NCBI GenBank assembly: GCA_964304625.1
Contig: OZ199840.1
Location: forward strand, 6,324,001-6,388,000
DNA: 64,000 bases
Reading direction: 5' to 3'
From: Kudoa neothunni
Lineage: Eukaryota; Cnidaria
The notes beneath the pieces were generated by a model that worked only from the letters and a program-made list of their open reading frames with translations, was not told where the DNA came from and ran no database searches. Below are positions 1 through 13,329 of the stretch, piece by piece. Positions within the stretch are counted from its first letter, which is position 1. Each line of letters opens with the position of its first letter. A program made the position numbers and the translations under genes.

Positions 1-1296
1 ATATTTCATTTTATCTCACCTAAAAATAGATAATACAACTTTTAAGAATCCATCAATTTTGGTTATATTTTATAGTTTGTTTGTAATTTACACTAAAAAG
101 TGAATGTCTCTAAATTGTTACTTCAATCATTTAATGTTTAATAAAATGATTTGTTTATGAATACAAAAGAAACACATTATCGTCTTCGTAATATTATATT
201 AATAAAAAAATGTGGAATACAAGCGTAAATTAATTTTCAATAAAAGCCATTAAATGACTATTGTATATCAACGTAATTCAGCGTGGATTGTGCGCGATTA
301 GTACATGATATAATGTCGAAAAAGTTTCGATTATGTAGAATCAGTATATTACGTACAAAACACGTTCGGTCGTATAATTTTTTAGTAATTCAAAGTATGA
401 GCCTTGGACCCTCAGTCACTGTCTACCCCAATCGGGAAGCCCTGAATTCAATCATTTATCCGGCAGATTAATTAGCACAATATCCTGTGCAGAATTGTTT
501 CAACCTTTCTGTTGGAAGTGATAAATTGATGATCGACAGTCGTCTCGACATATAAAATTAATTTCTTTAAATTGTAAATTTTGTATTAAGGTATTTGCCA
601 TATTCAAATATAAATATGTCTTCTTTTGAGATTATTTCACTTATTATGTACGCAGCATTTTACTTCTGTTAGAGTTGTTTTATTGAATTGGATTATAAAC
701 TTGTTGGTCCGAGAGCCCATTATCTCCGATCATTAAAAACTTAAAAATTATTTCTCATGATTTTTTAGAATTTCATTAGGTATGTTAGTTTATGCCATGC
801 TAAATTACAGTATAGTAATAATTATCGTTCCTCATTTGGGGAAGGCTATTGTATTATATTCATACTTATTAGTGATATCCCAGTTTTAATTTAATTTGAT
901 CAGCCACCGAAGATGAGAAACAACAATATATAATTTGCATATAAAAACTCTGCGTAAAACTTGTTAATTACTGTAGTTATACAGGTAAAAATATCAATAC
1001 CTTTAAAGAATTTATTATTCTTTTAAATCTTACAACAGTCTCTCAACCATTGATTCAGCTAAATAACATTGTTCTACTATTTTATATCATTGATTTAGTG
1101 TGGAACGAAAGAAGATTCACTGTGCTTTTAAGTTATATCTTTTCAAGTGTTTTCCAAAATTAAAAATATGCTTAAAATTGCTCTAATACGGATCGATCAA
1201 CGCGAACTTTATATACCGGTAAAAATTAATTGAAAATATAGCAATAATAAGAGTTGATTTAATGATCTTGAATCTACATTTTAATAGTTTGTTTTT
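1..1296. other. AT-rich stretch without recognisable gene
   Basis: I see no exon chain, RNA gene or transposon end here. A 62-codon open frame at 283-471 on the plus strand has no recognisable content and no flanking splice pattern, so I do not call it a gene. The last bases lie just downstream of the stop codon of the MEK gene on the minus strand, so part of this stretch is probably its 3' untranslated region. Confidence 0.5.
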
Positions 1297-2884
1297 TCAG
1301 CTGTTAGAATCAATAGGAGGGACCCATTCCAACGAATTGATCCACCCTTCCACTGTTGGTTCGGTGTTGAGAGAATTACTGATATAAACGTTGCTTAGCA
1401 TTTTTTTGATATCTGGCCTTTCTTGGGGATTCTTTAATAAACTATATCGATTCGATATAGAAAATGATAAACAAATTTTGTTAATAAGTTATTACCATGA
1501 TTTGACAATCTCACAAAGTTCTAAGGAAAAGTGTTGTTCCGGCAGTCGAGGTGAATCCTAAAACAAAAAATTGGACCAGATCAATTTTAATCAATCGATA
1601 TTCCACCTCTTCGACAATGTATTCGAGGAGTTCAAATATAGCAAGAGATTTTGGTTGTCTCAATAGGTTGTAAAGTTCAAATTCAGTGGTTTTCTCACGT
1701 CGTTTATTTCCATAGCTTCGATTAAAGTGTAGAATTTCGTCCATTTCATCTGGTTTAAGAGCTGGTATAGGATATACCCCCAAGCACATTTCCACAATCG
1801 ACAACCCTAAACTCCAAATATCTGATCTTTGGTCGTATTTGGATCCAAGCAGTCGTTCAGGCTAAAAAAGGTCTTATATTAGACATTGTGTATTTTGATT
1901 TTATCTGCACATGGATGGTTGCTAAAATATACCGCCATATATGATCGGGTTCCAACAAATGAATTAGCCATCGAATCGATCAACTGACCACTGACCCCAA
2001 AATCGCACACTTTTACATCCCCCTTCGAATTTATTAGAATATTTGAAGGTTTTATATCTTGGTATAAAGTGAAAATTTGCATAAAATAATTATAAACCTC
2101 TATGAAGCATGTTCAAATTACTCTTCAAATAGTTTAAACCTTCAAGAACCTATTGAAGAATTATAATAAATTAGCCAACTATAACACATACAAATTGAAC
2201 TATCTTGGATACGACATTCTCGGGAATATAACCATAATTAGCAATGACTTTATCTAAGGATCCACAATTCTAAATTACATCAATAAATTGTACGACCACA
2301 TAGGTTGGTATTACCATGTGTTCCATACACACGCTTATTTCACGGTTGTGATAAAACGAACCGAAATAAGTGACTATATATGGGCAGTTACAAACATGTA
2401 AGGTTTGAAGTTCTCTAAGAATCAGCGTACGAACGGACTGTTTCACTTCCATGTGTATCATCTAGCAGGAATAACATACATGAGTAATTGAAAATGTTTT
2501 ACTTTGCGAGCCATCACTTTTCCGGTTGGTTTGTGAAGCACTTTTTTCACACACCCACTACCACCTGATCCCAGCTCACAAATGTCTTCAAAATCACCAT
2601 GAGATAATGCTGGAATTTGAGAACTAGAGCTGCACTTAGGTTGGAAAGTTTCTTTGAGTTGTTCCTTCTTTTCTTGGTCGAGTGAAATTCCATGGAATTC
2701 TGTGTGCTTTTCAGGGGTGGGTGTAGGACCGCTAAAAAGTGGGATCAATAGTAATTTTAGCCTGAACCAAAATAAGCCATATTTTTATGTAATACCTGGG
2801 AGATTTTCTGTCACCAGCAACAGCAGTACTGGGAGTTATTGGAATACTTAACCTTAGGTTTGGTCGTTGTTTGTTTTTCTTCAT
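1297..2884 (-). CDS. MAP2K1: MEK1/2-type MAP kinase kinase (dual-specificity)
   Basis: Cytoplasmic kinase that phosphorylates the Thr and Tyr of the ERK activation loop in the Raf-MEK-ERK cascade. Nine exons join cleanly: 2796-2884, 2503-2731, 2315-2461, 2192-2269, 2098-2149, 1933-2057, 1607-1861, 1496-1557, 1297-1441, with GT..AG introns of 40-71 nt, giving 393 residues, the same as human MEK1. Visible features are an N-terminal basic/hydrophobic ERK-docking motif ([11 protein letters not shown], residues 2-12), a glycine loop (GSGGSG), the VMARK lysine, the LHRDIKPSN catalytic loop (Asp near 199), DFG near 217 and an activation loop with SMANS (Ser about 227 and 231, the two Raf target serines). 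The C-terminal lobe ends [14 protein letters not shown]. The start is the first ATG, in frame with the docking motif. The proline-rich insert of vertebrate MEK1 is replaced by a basic/acidic linker. SMANS and the docking motif separate it from MKK3/6 and MKK4/7. Confidence 0.97.
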
Positions 2885-3835
2885 ACTACTACTATTGGAA
2901 ACCCAAAAATGAGAAACGTGCTAAGTAATGCTATAATAAACGCTTTTATTGGTTTTGTGCAATATACGCGATAAAAATATCACCGAAAATCTCAGTTAAT
3001 AGTCTTAACCCTTACGAATACTAACTCTTTGTATTGATCCGAATTTTTCTCATGAGAGTTAACCACAACTAAAATAAATATCTAAGAAAATACTTCAATG
3101 ACATTCGCTTTAGTTTTTGTATACAGGATATATTCGTATAACTATTTTTTCACTGAACGATAACATAAAACAGTTTGGAGAGCTCATCCAAAAAAAGTAT
3201 GTTCACAAAATTATTCCCATTATAAACTATTTTTTTATTTAAATTAATAATTAAGGCTTAAAGTGATTCATTTATAAAACTATCACAACCATTTAGTTAT
3301 GTCAATATAAAGGTTTACAGATGGTTGTGTCTGCAGCATGTCTGCGAAATCAACCCTTCTATGTGTCAATACATACACACACATCGTGAGTCAGTGATTA
3401 TTTACGCTAAGATTAAATTATTCCTCACTTTAATAATATGACAGGTACGTTCAATCAAATTATATTTTATTTTTTCCAGTATCCAAATGACAATTTATGT
3501 AGAGTGATTGTTTCTAAACTCAAATATATTTCATTAAAATCTTGAGGAATAAATCCCTCTAGAGTGGGTTACCAAACAGATTTCAAGAATATAAATGTCA
3601 GCAATTAAATTCTAAAGACTAAATTGTGGGATTAATTATCAGTTTGATATATCTTCAATTAAAAGGTCGTAAAATTTCACCCAAGATACGTCCGTCGGTT
3701 GTCCTTAATATAAGCCTTCTAATACATCGGAATATAATCGGATCTTGCCCAAGTAACCCTATCAAATAAATGATTGCGTTAACGTATATGTTAGCTAATT
3801 TAAAAGTGACACAGAAATTCTTATTCCAAGAAGCA
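2885..3835. other. intergenic, nothing recognised
   Basis: AT-rich sequence upstream of the MEK gene. It probably contains that gene's promoter, but I see no motif I can name with confidence. An open frame on the minus strand at 3655-3888 overlaps the inverted repeat described next and is not recognised. Confidence 0.4.
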
Positions 3836-3903
3836 GTGGCTATTATCACGCTAGCGTATATTTCCACGTCGGGGCTGTCTATTGCCACGAAAACGAATTT
3901 CTC
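3836..3903 (-). repeat. left arm of a roughly 65-bp inverted pair
   Basis: Reverse complement closely matches 6173-6243. The core, around GTGGCAATAGACAGCCC, is identical in both arms, followed by a diverged stretch and then a matching GTxATAATAGCC-type block. Translated in the same frame, both arms give a similar peptide beginning EKFVFVAIDSP and later ASVIIA or ANVVIA. It could be the terminal inverted repeat of a 2.4-kb element, or two dispersed copies of a once-coding segment. I do not recognise the family. Confidence 0.55.
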
Positions 3904-6172
3904 CTAATTCTGATGATGCTTAGACCTATAATTTTCTTTACTACATAAACATATTTTTATCTATTAAATTTTACGATAAAAATCGATGACTTAAAAGTCT
4001 AAAATATCAGTTTATATAGGTATATATATAATGATCGTTGAAATAATTTTTGATTTTATATTATCACAATTGAGTATTTCTAGACTGTTTTAAGCCCTAA
4101 TTTGATGATCCATCCTCAAATCGACCTAACCAAATCAAATCTATTAAAGTACACAACCTGTACGTGCATATATATACACACACACTTGTTTGTTCGTTAA
4201 AAGATATTTTACCAGACCTTATAGGGTATTTTAAATGGCTAACCCTGAAAAATGGTATAAAAGTGTTATGAAAATAAACTTACAAAATTTGTAATACTTC
4301 TAATTATGAATTATGTTTTATATTTAATATTCATGATTATAAATAATTTTTCCTCATTAATATGAATTTTTTAAAGATATTTATAATATGCGAGAATAAG
4401 AAATATATAAGGCAGTGCTGAGAGTGATACCTTTTAAGTGGAGAGAAGATTCATCTCATTTCATCAGCAAGAAGATTCTTTAAAGTCATACGAAAAAAAT
4501 CACTACGTAACTTAATAGATTGAGATTAAAAAAACTTATTTATGTCAAACGTTTTCTCTTCCAAAAAATTTAATGGGAAATTAAAATACTGTTATAATTA
4601 GTAAATTTGTTATTTTGGCCACCATTATCGTAATAGATCAAGGGGTTAAGAGAGGCTAAAACTTTGTGAGGCACCTGTCAAACTCATTAAGGTATGAGTC
4701 AGCTCCGATGGAAAAAAACTTGAAATAAAATTTTTACACCTAGCACATAACCACAGAAGAAATCAGGTTTTCTTCAAGTGTACCGCCACAACGTAAATTA
4801 GACCGCAATAGTAAATTAAGATCAAAATTAATTTCTATGTTTGCCAATGAAAAAATGCTGCAGTCTAAAATAAAATAAGAAACGGGTGTAATGATTACAC
4901 TCAATTTCATACATTTTACGAAAAAGCATCTTCTTATCGTAATGAAATCAACTATTTTTATAAGATTTTAACTCTGAATCATAAGTGTGACGTTAGAATT
5001 CTTACTGAAGACGAGAATCAACTTTGTGCAATGATACTCATAGAGGATGAGATGCAGGTTTTTTCTCTTTTCCCAGAACTACTTATGTTGATATAATCTA
5101 AAAATTACTGGAAGCACGATAAAAAACTCAATATTCATAATTTATTTTTTAAACTCTCAATTACATTAAACTTTCTTCAGTGTTTCCCAATACCTAACAG
5201 TTAACGATTTTTCATCAAGCGAGTCATACAAGTAGTGCATGCATTATCTGTAAAAAAAGAGGCTATTATAAATTAGTATATTAATGAATTAATGTCTATT
5301 CTGTCATCGATAAAGGAGAAGGTATTTTCTATAATCACCAGCAAAGATTTGAAAGTCTTGAAAAACAATTCTCTGAATGCTAAACTACTTTATGTAAATT
5401 TCACGTTTTGAAAATTTTTGAGTGATAGATATTACTTTAAATATACAATATCACGCGTGAATTAAAAGATTTGATTCTAGAAATTCTTCAAAAAATAATC
5501 TTCGATAGAGATTAAGATGATTATCAGAAAATGGGCATTGAACATAACAGCTAAACGTTGAGGATTTTAATTTGTATTTTAAAAAGAATTGATATCCAAT
5601 TAGATCACAGTGGATTAATTTATCAGACAATATAAAATCAACCAAATCTACTGGAATTCTAAGGTTTTAGTTTGAGTGTATCTTCCTACATTTTTTGCAG
5701 ATTTTACACTTCCTAAAAGGTCTGAAGCAGTATGAAGACTAAGGGGTTTTCGAATGATTGCAATCGGAAGGAAAAAAACAAACTACATAGTTAAATTATA
5801 AATTCATGAGTTATAATAAAGTTTATTCGTGTTTTGTCAATCATTCTTGCGTAATTTTTTCTATTTACCGTAAAATTCAAAGATACTTGAAATTCAATCA
5901 ACGATTATACGACCCCTATTTATGACTTAAGAATCCGATATTGTGTTTAAGATACCTATTAGTTATTATTCAAACTTTTTAAGTAAATAACTTTATCATA
6001 AAACATTTAATAATAACTATGTAACTATTTCAACAAGTGTGAAAAATACGCGGCTATATCCTGTATAGGCCAAAATTAGGTGAATGAAGTTTCATATGAA
6101 AATTAGAATTTTATAGCAAAAAAAAGTTCTCAATAAAAATATGTAAACAGAAATATATAATATTGTGTAGTT
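3904..6172. other. AT-rich DNA between inverted arms, no gene seen
   Basis: No exon chain or transposase motif is visible in either strand. A 64-codon minus-strand frame at 5451-5645 has no recognisable content. If the flanking inverted pair marks a transposon, this is its non-autonomous interior. Confidence 0.4.
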
Positions 6173-6243
6173 ATGGAGAAATTCGTTTTCGTGGCAATAG
6201 ACAGCCCTGGCAAGGGATTATAGGCTAACGTGGTAATAGCCAG
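6173..6243 (+). repeat. right arm of the roughly 65-bp inverted pair
   Basis: Plus-strand partner of 3836-3903. It starts at an ATG and reads EKFVFVAIDSPGKGL before an in-frame stop, then ANVVIASA in the same frame. The reading frame is shared with the other arm across a region where the DNA differs, which hints that an ancestral copy was coding. Confidence 0.55.
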
Positions 6244-6651
6244 CGCCATTCCAAATTGCATCTACGCTCGCGCAGTATCCATTTTTTAATCCCAGCAACT
6301 CCTATTTATAATTTATCTATAAAATTCATTTTTTAGAATTTGTTATGGTTAATTATTTTTTGAGCTCTCACTACCAATCCTATGTGATGAAAATAACTGA
6401 GTACAGTCCAAACTACACATGTCAGAATATTAATATCTGTGCCAATAGCCATTTCCTTTAAAAATGATGTCCTCTGCCAATTATAAACATATGTGTTCTA
6501 CAATATAGGTCTATTATTATAGATCAGAAGCTCGCCTAACATTATTAATTTCTTCGATCTCAGATTGTTGCAAAGTTTTGAATAATACAAGTTTTGAATG
6601 ATTAAATATTAGATGCAAGGAAAATTCAAAATCTAAATAAAAATAGGCTGA

Positions 6652-6673
6652 AATATATATATATATATATATA
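6652..6673. repeat. (AT)n microsatellite
   Basis: Uninterrupted AT dinucleotide run of about 22 bases. Nothing else of note is attached. Confidence 0.9.
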
Positions 6674-6819
6674 GATTCTTATGTCTGTCAGTGTGTGTGT
6701 TTGCAGCAGTATGCATGTGCCATGGAGGAACTTTTTTAAATACATATTTTAGTTTGCATTTGAATAGATTATATCATTAATAAAAATCGTTCATTTACTT
6801 AGAAGTATAAATATAATCA

Positions 6820-8510
6820 ATACCGCAGTCAGAAGGAAGGAGTTTTCTGGTTGCTTACATCAATTAGCAGATTAAAAGTTACCTACATAATATTGATGTT
6901 TGTTTACTTCAGAGTGATACTCAATTAGAATGAACTTTTACTCTCGATATACTAGGTAAATCCGTTAATTTTGGTTTAGAATGTTTCAAAAATGTTACAT
7001 ATGTCTGTTTGAGGGAGTGTTAAGACAGATAATGCCAATAGAGCCATATTTACAAGAGATGTAGCATTTCCCTTAAAATTTTAAGAATACTCAAAGTATT
7101 TCGGATGTATTTTCATTTTTCAACTGTTATGGATATAGTTAAGTGAAAAGATTATGATCTTTTTAAATAAAACATATAATTTGAGATTATAAGTTGTTGC
7201 TACGTTGGAATAATTTTGGTCTCTGTATGCATTCTAAAAACGATGTAAGATGTGTGTAGAGTTTTCAAATAATTAAATTTTCGTGAAAATTTCTTTTTAC
7301 CAAATATATCGATTGAGATTAAAACTATATACGTATTTTCGATTAGTTTTTACTTATTTTTTGGTTTTCCTAAACTTTCTTGCAAAATAGCTGGAATAAC
7401 TAGTTTGATAAATTTCTATATTTGATGAAATAATTTTTTTAAATAATGTTTAGGTTCTTAGTAACCTAATTATTCCTTACCCTAGACCTTAAGATTAATA
7501 TTCAAATCAATATACTGTTTTCTTTAGGCTTGCATTAATTCATTATGATATAAAAGCTGCACAAAATACAATCCCCTCTCAATACGTGTCATGTAAGTTA
7601 ATAAGAAATTATTGTCTATTCGATCTAACCGATATTTTCACAAAGTTTTCGTTAATCTAAGAATAGTTCAATAAGAAGTAATTTTTTTAGCGAAATCAAA
7701 TAGTACGTTAATTTTTAAAGGGGTGCATTCCTCCAAGAAAACCAGTTGATGTTTAAGCATCGCTGTAATTTTTCAAACCAAAAATACCTTTACATTTTTG
7801 ATTTAATCGTATTTTGTTAATTAAATGTGTATATTTTTGAACCAGTAAGTAATCTTGATAAAAAGCAAGGTTGGATTTATTTATAAATGGGGAAATTTTG
7901 TTACAATAATGAATACGTAAGTTACTGCTCACAGCTTTTTAAAACATCATTGGCATCGTTATAAAATTGCGAAAAAATGAGTAACAATTAATATTTATAT
8001 TTCGAAGGCAAGTTAGGTTGATTTTATTTTTTTAGCGTTTGTAGACTAATAATAAATTTTATAACTAGAAGGATTAATTTTTATCGCAAAATTTTGAAAA
8101 GAATTGAAAGTCCTAATTCAGTTACTTAATGATTTTATTTTATAAATAAATAAATGAACTTTAATTGTTAATTAAATTTCTCTTAAGATTAAAGTAATTA
8201 TATTTTTGGTCGATAATTTGTAAAATAAACTTAAAATTATTCATTAATTTTTCTCCATACCTCTATTTATATTTGAATGGAAAGTGCGCGCATAATTTTG
8301 TTTTTCTAAATCATCACATTGCAGAAATAATGACAGGCTTTAAAATACAACAATTAAAATAGAAAAATAAAATTTACAGGATTTAACGTGATAATTAGAT
8401 TAAATCTTCCGGATAATTTCTCCATTCAAAAATAGAACTAAAAGTTAAAATTTTCCATCAAATAGTACCAGGCAAAGCTGGGCATTAGCGCTAGTACTAA
8501 ATAAATTTTT
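6820..8510 (+). repeat. dispersed repeat A, copy 1 (carries an empty piggyBac site)
   Basis: Collinear over about 1.7 kb with 31006-34430, once the piggyBac element inserted in the second copy is set aside. Shared blocks include the stretches starting near 6840, 7130, 7530 and 8260. The copies differ by point changes and by two larger indels: about 215 bp extra here near 7240-7455, and about 60 bp missing here near 7558. No coding capacity or terminal repeat is apparent, so the family is unnamed. TTAA at 8244-8247 is the unoccupied equivalent of the piggyBac target in copy 2. Confidence 0.85.
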
Positions 8511-8573
8511 AATGAAAAGCCTGAAGTTAATAATATTCGATATACATTTAATTAATAACTATATCGCTTGGAT

Positions 8574-9605
8574 CAGTGGTTCTGAATCATTCTTGTTTGC
8601 GGACTCCTAATACGTTTAATGGACTTAACAAGACCCCCATTCTGTTCTACGCTTAATCCGAACATACGTATAAATATTTTAACTTAAATTAATTATCTAT
8701 TATCCATAACTTAATTAAAGTATTTCTTATTTAGATTAATTATGTAGCTTTGTTTTGAAATATTTATTGAAAATTTTTAATCACTAAAAAACTAATTATT
8801 TTGGGTATTAAAACAAAAAATTAACAACCAGGAATCCATCCCTGAAATTCGTTTGGAAATTATTAAAATTCTAACCAAATATGGACGATGACGCCTAATA
8901 TCTTAAAATAAAAAAATTTAATGTAATTTTCTGAATTATTATACATACATATTTAAAAGTAAGCTACATAAAAAATTTAAATATAAAATGTTTTTATCAT
9001 AATCGAAATATCTATGCTATTTAAAATCCCTATTTTCTTTAATAATCGTGTTTATTAAACTAAAGGGTTAACAAAGGAGGAATTATATTAGAATAGAACG
9101 TGGACTCAGTGCAATTAACATATTTCTTATATAAATAATAAACATTAAAAGAATATCTAATGAGATTTTTGTAGTAGCTTCTTATTAGTAAGTCCACAGA
9201 ATTCTGACAAAATATTTGAAAGAATAATACGTATACAAGCGATTTCGTTTTTAAGATAACCAGCATGGAAATCTAATTTGGCAATAATAGGTTGTTGTAA
9301 AAGAAATAATCATTCTACTTACATGGTTTGCAACATTAAAAAATATGTTTTGGAGATTTTTAATTAATATCAAATAACCTACTGAATGACTTTTGTTTTA
9401 TAGACTTTTTTACAAAATAAATTATAACACAAGGAAATTTTGTAACAATTAGAAAATATTTATAAGAAACAATAGCGCAAGAGTATATTTGAAATTTTTA
9501 ATAATTACGCTAATATTAAAAATACCTCATTATAATGAATGCATGCTAAAAAAATTGAATTCAAATTTTATTGGAGGTCCGTGAACTTCAGGTTAAGAAC
9601 CGCTG
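8574..9605. mobile_element. hAT-type non-autonomous element
   Basis: Left end begins CAGTGGTTCTGAATC and the reverse complement of the right end begins CAGCGGTTCTTAACC, the classic hAT tip of the CAGNGGTTCT class; both continue to a GCGGAC/CACGGAC block. The flanking 8-mers, GCTTGGAT (8566-8573) and GCCTAGGT (9606-9613), differ only by transitions and are probably a decayed 8-bp target duplication. The 1.03-kb interior shows no transposase. Confidence 0.8.
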
Positions 9606-9759
9606 GCCTAGGTACACATTGCATTTTACTAAGCATTAATAAAAAGTAGGAATAATCATAACAAAAATTCTGCATAACATAACGATGATGGAATATAACA
9701 GACTGTTCTACGCAAGAGAATTCAAATTAAAAATCGATCATTTCCAAGCAACACCAGAT

Positions 9760-12314
9760 CTACATTCCGGCATCAGGACCATCATCAGGATCACCTTTGC
9801 CCATCCACATCATATTTCCACCACCAGCGTTGGTGTCATCATCAATGAATAATTTGTCCTAATATTGTTTTACTTAATTCGACAAATAATTTTTGTATAA
9901 TTGATCGCCATACTTCAGAATCATGTGCCATCTTATTGTAGTAGTCTTTGGTGTCATACAACATTTTCTAAATTGAATTGTCATAAAGTTTTAACCAAAA
10001 TTGTTCAAAACAACCTTAAGACACATATCACAATTTTCCGCGCCAGCAAGAATACGTTTATGAAGCAATTCGAATGACGGATAGGTTCCATAATCAGCCA
10101 ATTGATGCTAATCGACAAGTAACATTCATTAAAAGCGATAACATAGAGACTGACGTTATTGAATTATTGGTCCTTACAAATTAATTCTAAATGTCGCTTG
10201 CATTCGCGCGGGAAGCGTTATTAATTTCTATAGCTCTCATTTTTTTATTAAATACAATTTAGTTTTGATATTTAACTGCAGTAAAAACTTAATATAGAGA
10301 ATTAAATCATAAGAACCAATAGACAGTTCTTATTCTCAAATTACGGAATTTAGCACGACTCCAGCGGCACAATCGATACTAATACCTTTCATCTTGTTTA
10401 AACGAATGTACTAGATGTATAATATTAAAGTAGAAGCTATTTGATACGATAAAAAAATAAGTTATTATGTATACCGCAGCAACCGCGTTATGAGCATCTT
10501 CATCATTATCCATATCAAACTTGTTGGCAATTTGCCTGATTGTAATTGTGGAATAAGAATTAAGTAGGATTTTCATCGCCCGATTATTAACAGCTAATCT
10601 AAGTCTAACAATTGCAGCTAGACACAAACACTTATTACCAACCACTACAATACCTCTCGATCAGATTTATCACACCATCTTGTCTATAGACATTGTGGAA
10701 AAGACCAATAAATCTGTTGAACACTCGCATATCTCCGTACGCAACAGCTACCGCAATAAAAACTACAATTAAAAATTGTAACCAATATATGCAGATACTT
10801 TTTCCTAGAAGAGCATACGCAGATGCACCATCTCTTAGATATTGGTAATAGCCACACAATGAAGTTTCATATCGTAACAACTGGACTAGAATTAAATATT
10901 TTGCTGTCTAAATACACAGGAAATTTCAAGATTATTTTTAGGAACAAATAACCAACACTGTTACCAATGATCTGAACCCTGATGATTGTTTGAAAGGTGC
11001 AGCTCTCATTGCTTCAGACAGATAATTAAACGCTTCATCATACTGGCACAGCATCATATACAATAGACCTACATAAACAATATGAACATGATACAATCTA
11101 CTTAAAATATGGTTGCATTTTAACACATACCACGATAATGAGAATATCTTGCATAAAGAAAAGATTTTTCAGGATTATAGAACATTACATGATTAAAACA
11201 GTCGGCTGCCTATTACCATATAACATATTGTTACAAATCAATCATCTCATCCTCATGAAAAGCGTATGAGAAATATAATTACTTGAATAGTGTGAGGTGT
11301 GTTGATAAATCTGTGTAATGAGGTAAACTCTTTTCTTCGAGCATAGAACCGACAAATGAGAACCAATAATTGACCCTACGTATGATATATGGAGAGTGAT
11401 TCGGTGTTTTAAAACAATAATTGTAAAGCAATTACCACACAACAACTATCACCCGCTGATTGAGAGTATCGAAGGTGTCGATGCAAAAAACTACAACCAA
11501 ATTGACATTGCAGCTTAAAATTCTAACATTATCCCACCACATACCCCAAAAAGTCGCCGTTGATTTCGTTATATTTTTCATAAGTCAAAGTGACATAATA
11601 CAGAATTTTAGCACGTAATGGAGATGCTATCACTGGTTGATAAAGTTCTACAGCTCCAAGCATATAGCTAGCATTTGCAACACACTACAACACAATCATT
11701 GTCATTAAAATATGTGTTGTTAGAAATAGCTTAGATTAAATTGAAAGAATAGAATAATTACTAGTGATCTATTGTCGCAGTATCTGTAACAGTAAGCCAA
11801 TGTTAAAAGTTGCAAATAGGCAGTACAATCAGCCATAACATGCCCGTATTTATCGGAAAGCGGTTTTTTTAAAATGCTACCAGGTAAATGCATAAATTCC
11901 AATTTCTCGGTGAAATGTGAAACTATTACAACACAATAAAAAGTATGACACAACCGACATCCATCATACTAGAACATCCTTGACTATCGACATATTCTAA
12001 CATGCTGCCAAAATCAAAGTCTTTCAACGACTCCAAATTAGAAGGAATCATTCCAATTATCATTGTTAGACATTTGTTGTATTCTACTTGAGGCGCTACT
12101 TTCATACATTCCAAATGAAACAAGATTCCTATTTTTTACTCATTTAATGGTATTAGAATCCGAAAAATATACTTTCGTAAATTAAATCACTGGGGCTTTT
12201 TATTTCCTCAGACAGCGGAACCGTTTTTTCAATAACAAGGGCTGTTTCTGTTTCAATCATATCAAACGACTTTCCGCAGTGAATCGCCAACAGTCGAGTC
12301 GGCTCATGACCCAT
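9760..12314 (-). CDS. PSMD3: 26S proteasome non-ATPase regulatory subunit 3 (Rpn3)
   Basis: Lid subunit of the 19S proteasome regulator, a TPR-like helical array ending in a PCI winged helix. Fifteen exons in frame: 12173-12314, 11955-12128, 11762-11922, 11545-11684, 11436-11490, 11283-11375, 11131-11209, 10965-11068, 10799-10907, 10654-10747, 10475-10604, 10345-10392, 10015-10107, 9914-9967, 9760-9858, giving 524 residues (human PSMD3 has 534). Family landmarks in order are AYLQLLTLAY, FLHRHLRYSQSAGD, YDEAFNYLSEAMRAAPFKQS, then the PCI part (LRLAVNNRAMKILL, about residue 384 on) with IRQIANKFDMDNDEDAHNAV, LLHKRI near the end and an acidic, glycine-rich tail (DPDDGPDAGM). Introns are 32-82 nt except one of 237 nt. 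The frame stays open upstream of the chosen ATG at 12314, so the N-terminus is the least certain part; this region is also variable in the family. Confidence 0.93.
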
Positions 12315-12912
12315 GACCAGCCGAAAGTGATGCTGACTTAGATCATTAGCTATTTCTTTTATTTTTTAAATCATTTGATCATTTAACGAAGTTTGTTAAT
12401 TTATGATGAATTTATCTAAAGATTAATAAATTATAAGTCGTTTTTGTTCAGTTCTCAAAAAATTACATCTTATATTGCTTTTAATTTCGTATAAAATGAT
12501 GTTTATAATTACAATGTTAAAAAATATTTCTAAATTTTTAAAAATACTATAAAATATTTTATATTTCGACTCATGACGCTTGCTGTTTGCATGCGCACTG
12601 GTAAAAATTAATCTAGGACGGCATTATTTAATTATATATTCTGAGAATTAATTTTTAAAGAATATACGTTTAAGAGAATGAAGTTTGTGTGTAAGCAGCT
12701 TTATATTTGTTTATATAATAGTTTATGATTAGCATATTTCAACCCAAAAATTTTTTTTACGTTTTATTAATTTTACGTTTGATTAAGTAGTTATAAGAAT
12801 TTTTTTTGAAATTTCATTTATTAAATTCATGATGATAATTCACTTTGGATCCCAATTTCAAAGAAACACGATATTGTTTGTATTTATATTAGGTTTTCCA
12901 GCTTATTATCAT
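12315..12912. other. AT-rich spacer, nothing recognised
   Basis: Very AT-rich sequence between the Rpn3 gene and the next Tigger element. It probably includes the Rpn3 promoter region, but no specific site can be supported. Confidence 0.4.
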
Positions 12913-13329
12913 TATAGTAGGTGATCACTAATTCATGATAATTTTACGATCACGCAAGAATATAATACATGGAGATAGTGACATTTATTATTTAATGTGT
13001 AAGAATTTATAAAATTATTTTTTTAAATTAACGTGGTCATACACATAAAATTCTAGTTTTGACAATTAATCAACTATAGAGTAAGTGGGATTTCGAAATA
13101 ATGTTAGAATTTTTTACAAGCGTAAAACTGTCTATAGAAGAGAATTTAGGATCCACTTGTTTGACTTCTACCTCTAAAAAATTTCTAACGATTTACTCGT
13201 ATGAGATAAAATCTAATTTATCATATACGGGAAACAAACTTTTTTCACCGCCTAATTTATCCGTTGAGTGTAGAGATGCGGAATTATCTTTAAACTATAT
13301 TTGAAAAACAATTAATGATTGGTTCAAAG

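Noticed and set aside
3655-3888. Minus-strand ORF of 77 codons as a gene
   Set aside because: Only its first 20-30 codons are shared with another locus (6173-6243), and the rest has no support; treated as part of an inverted pair.
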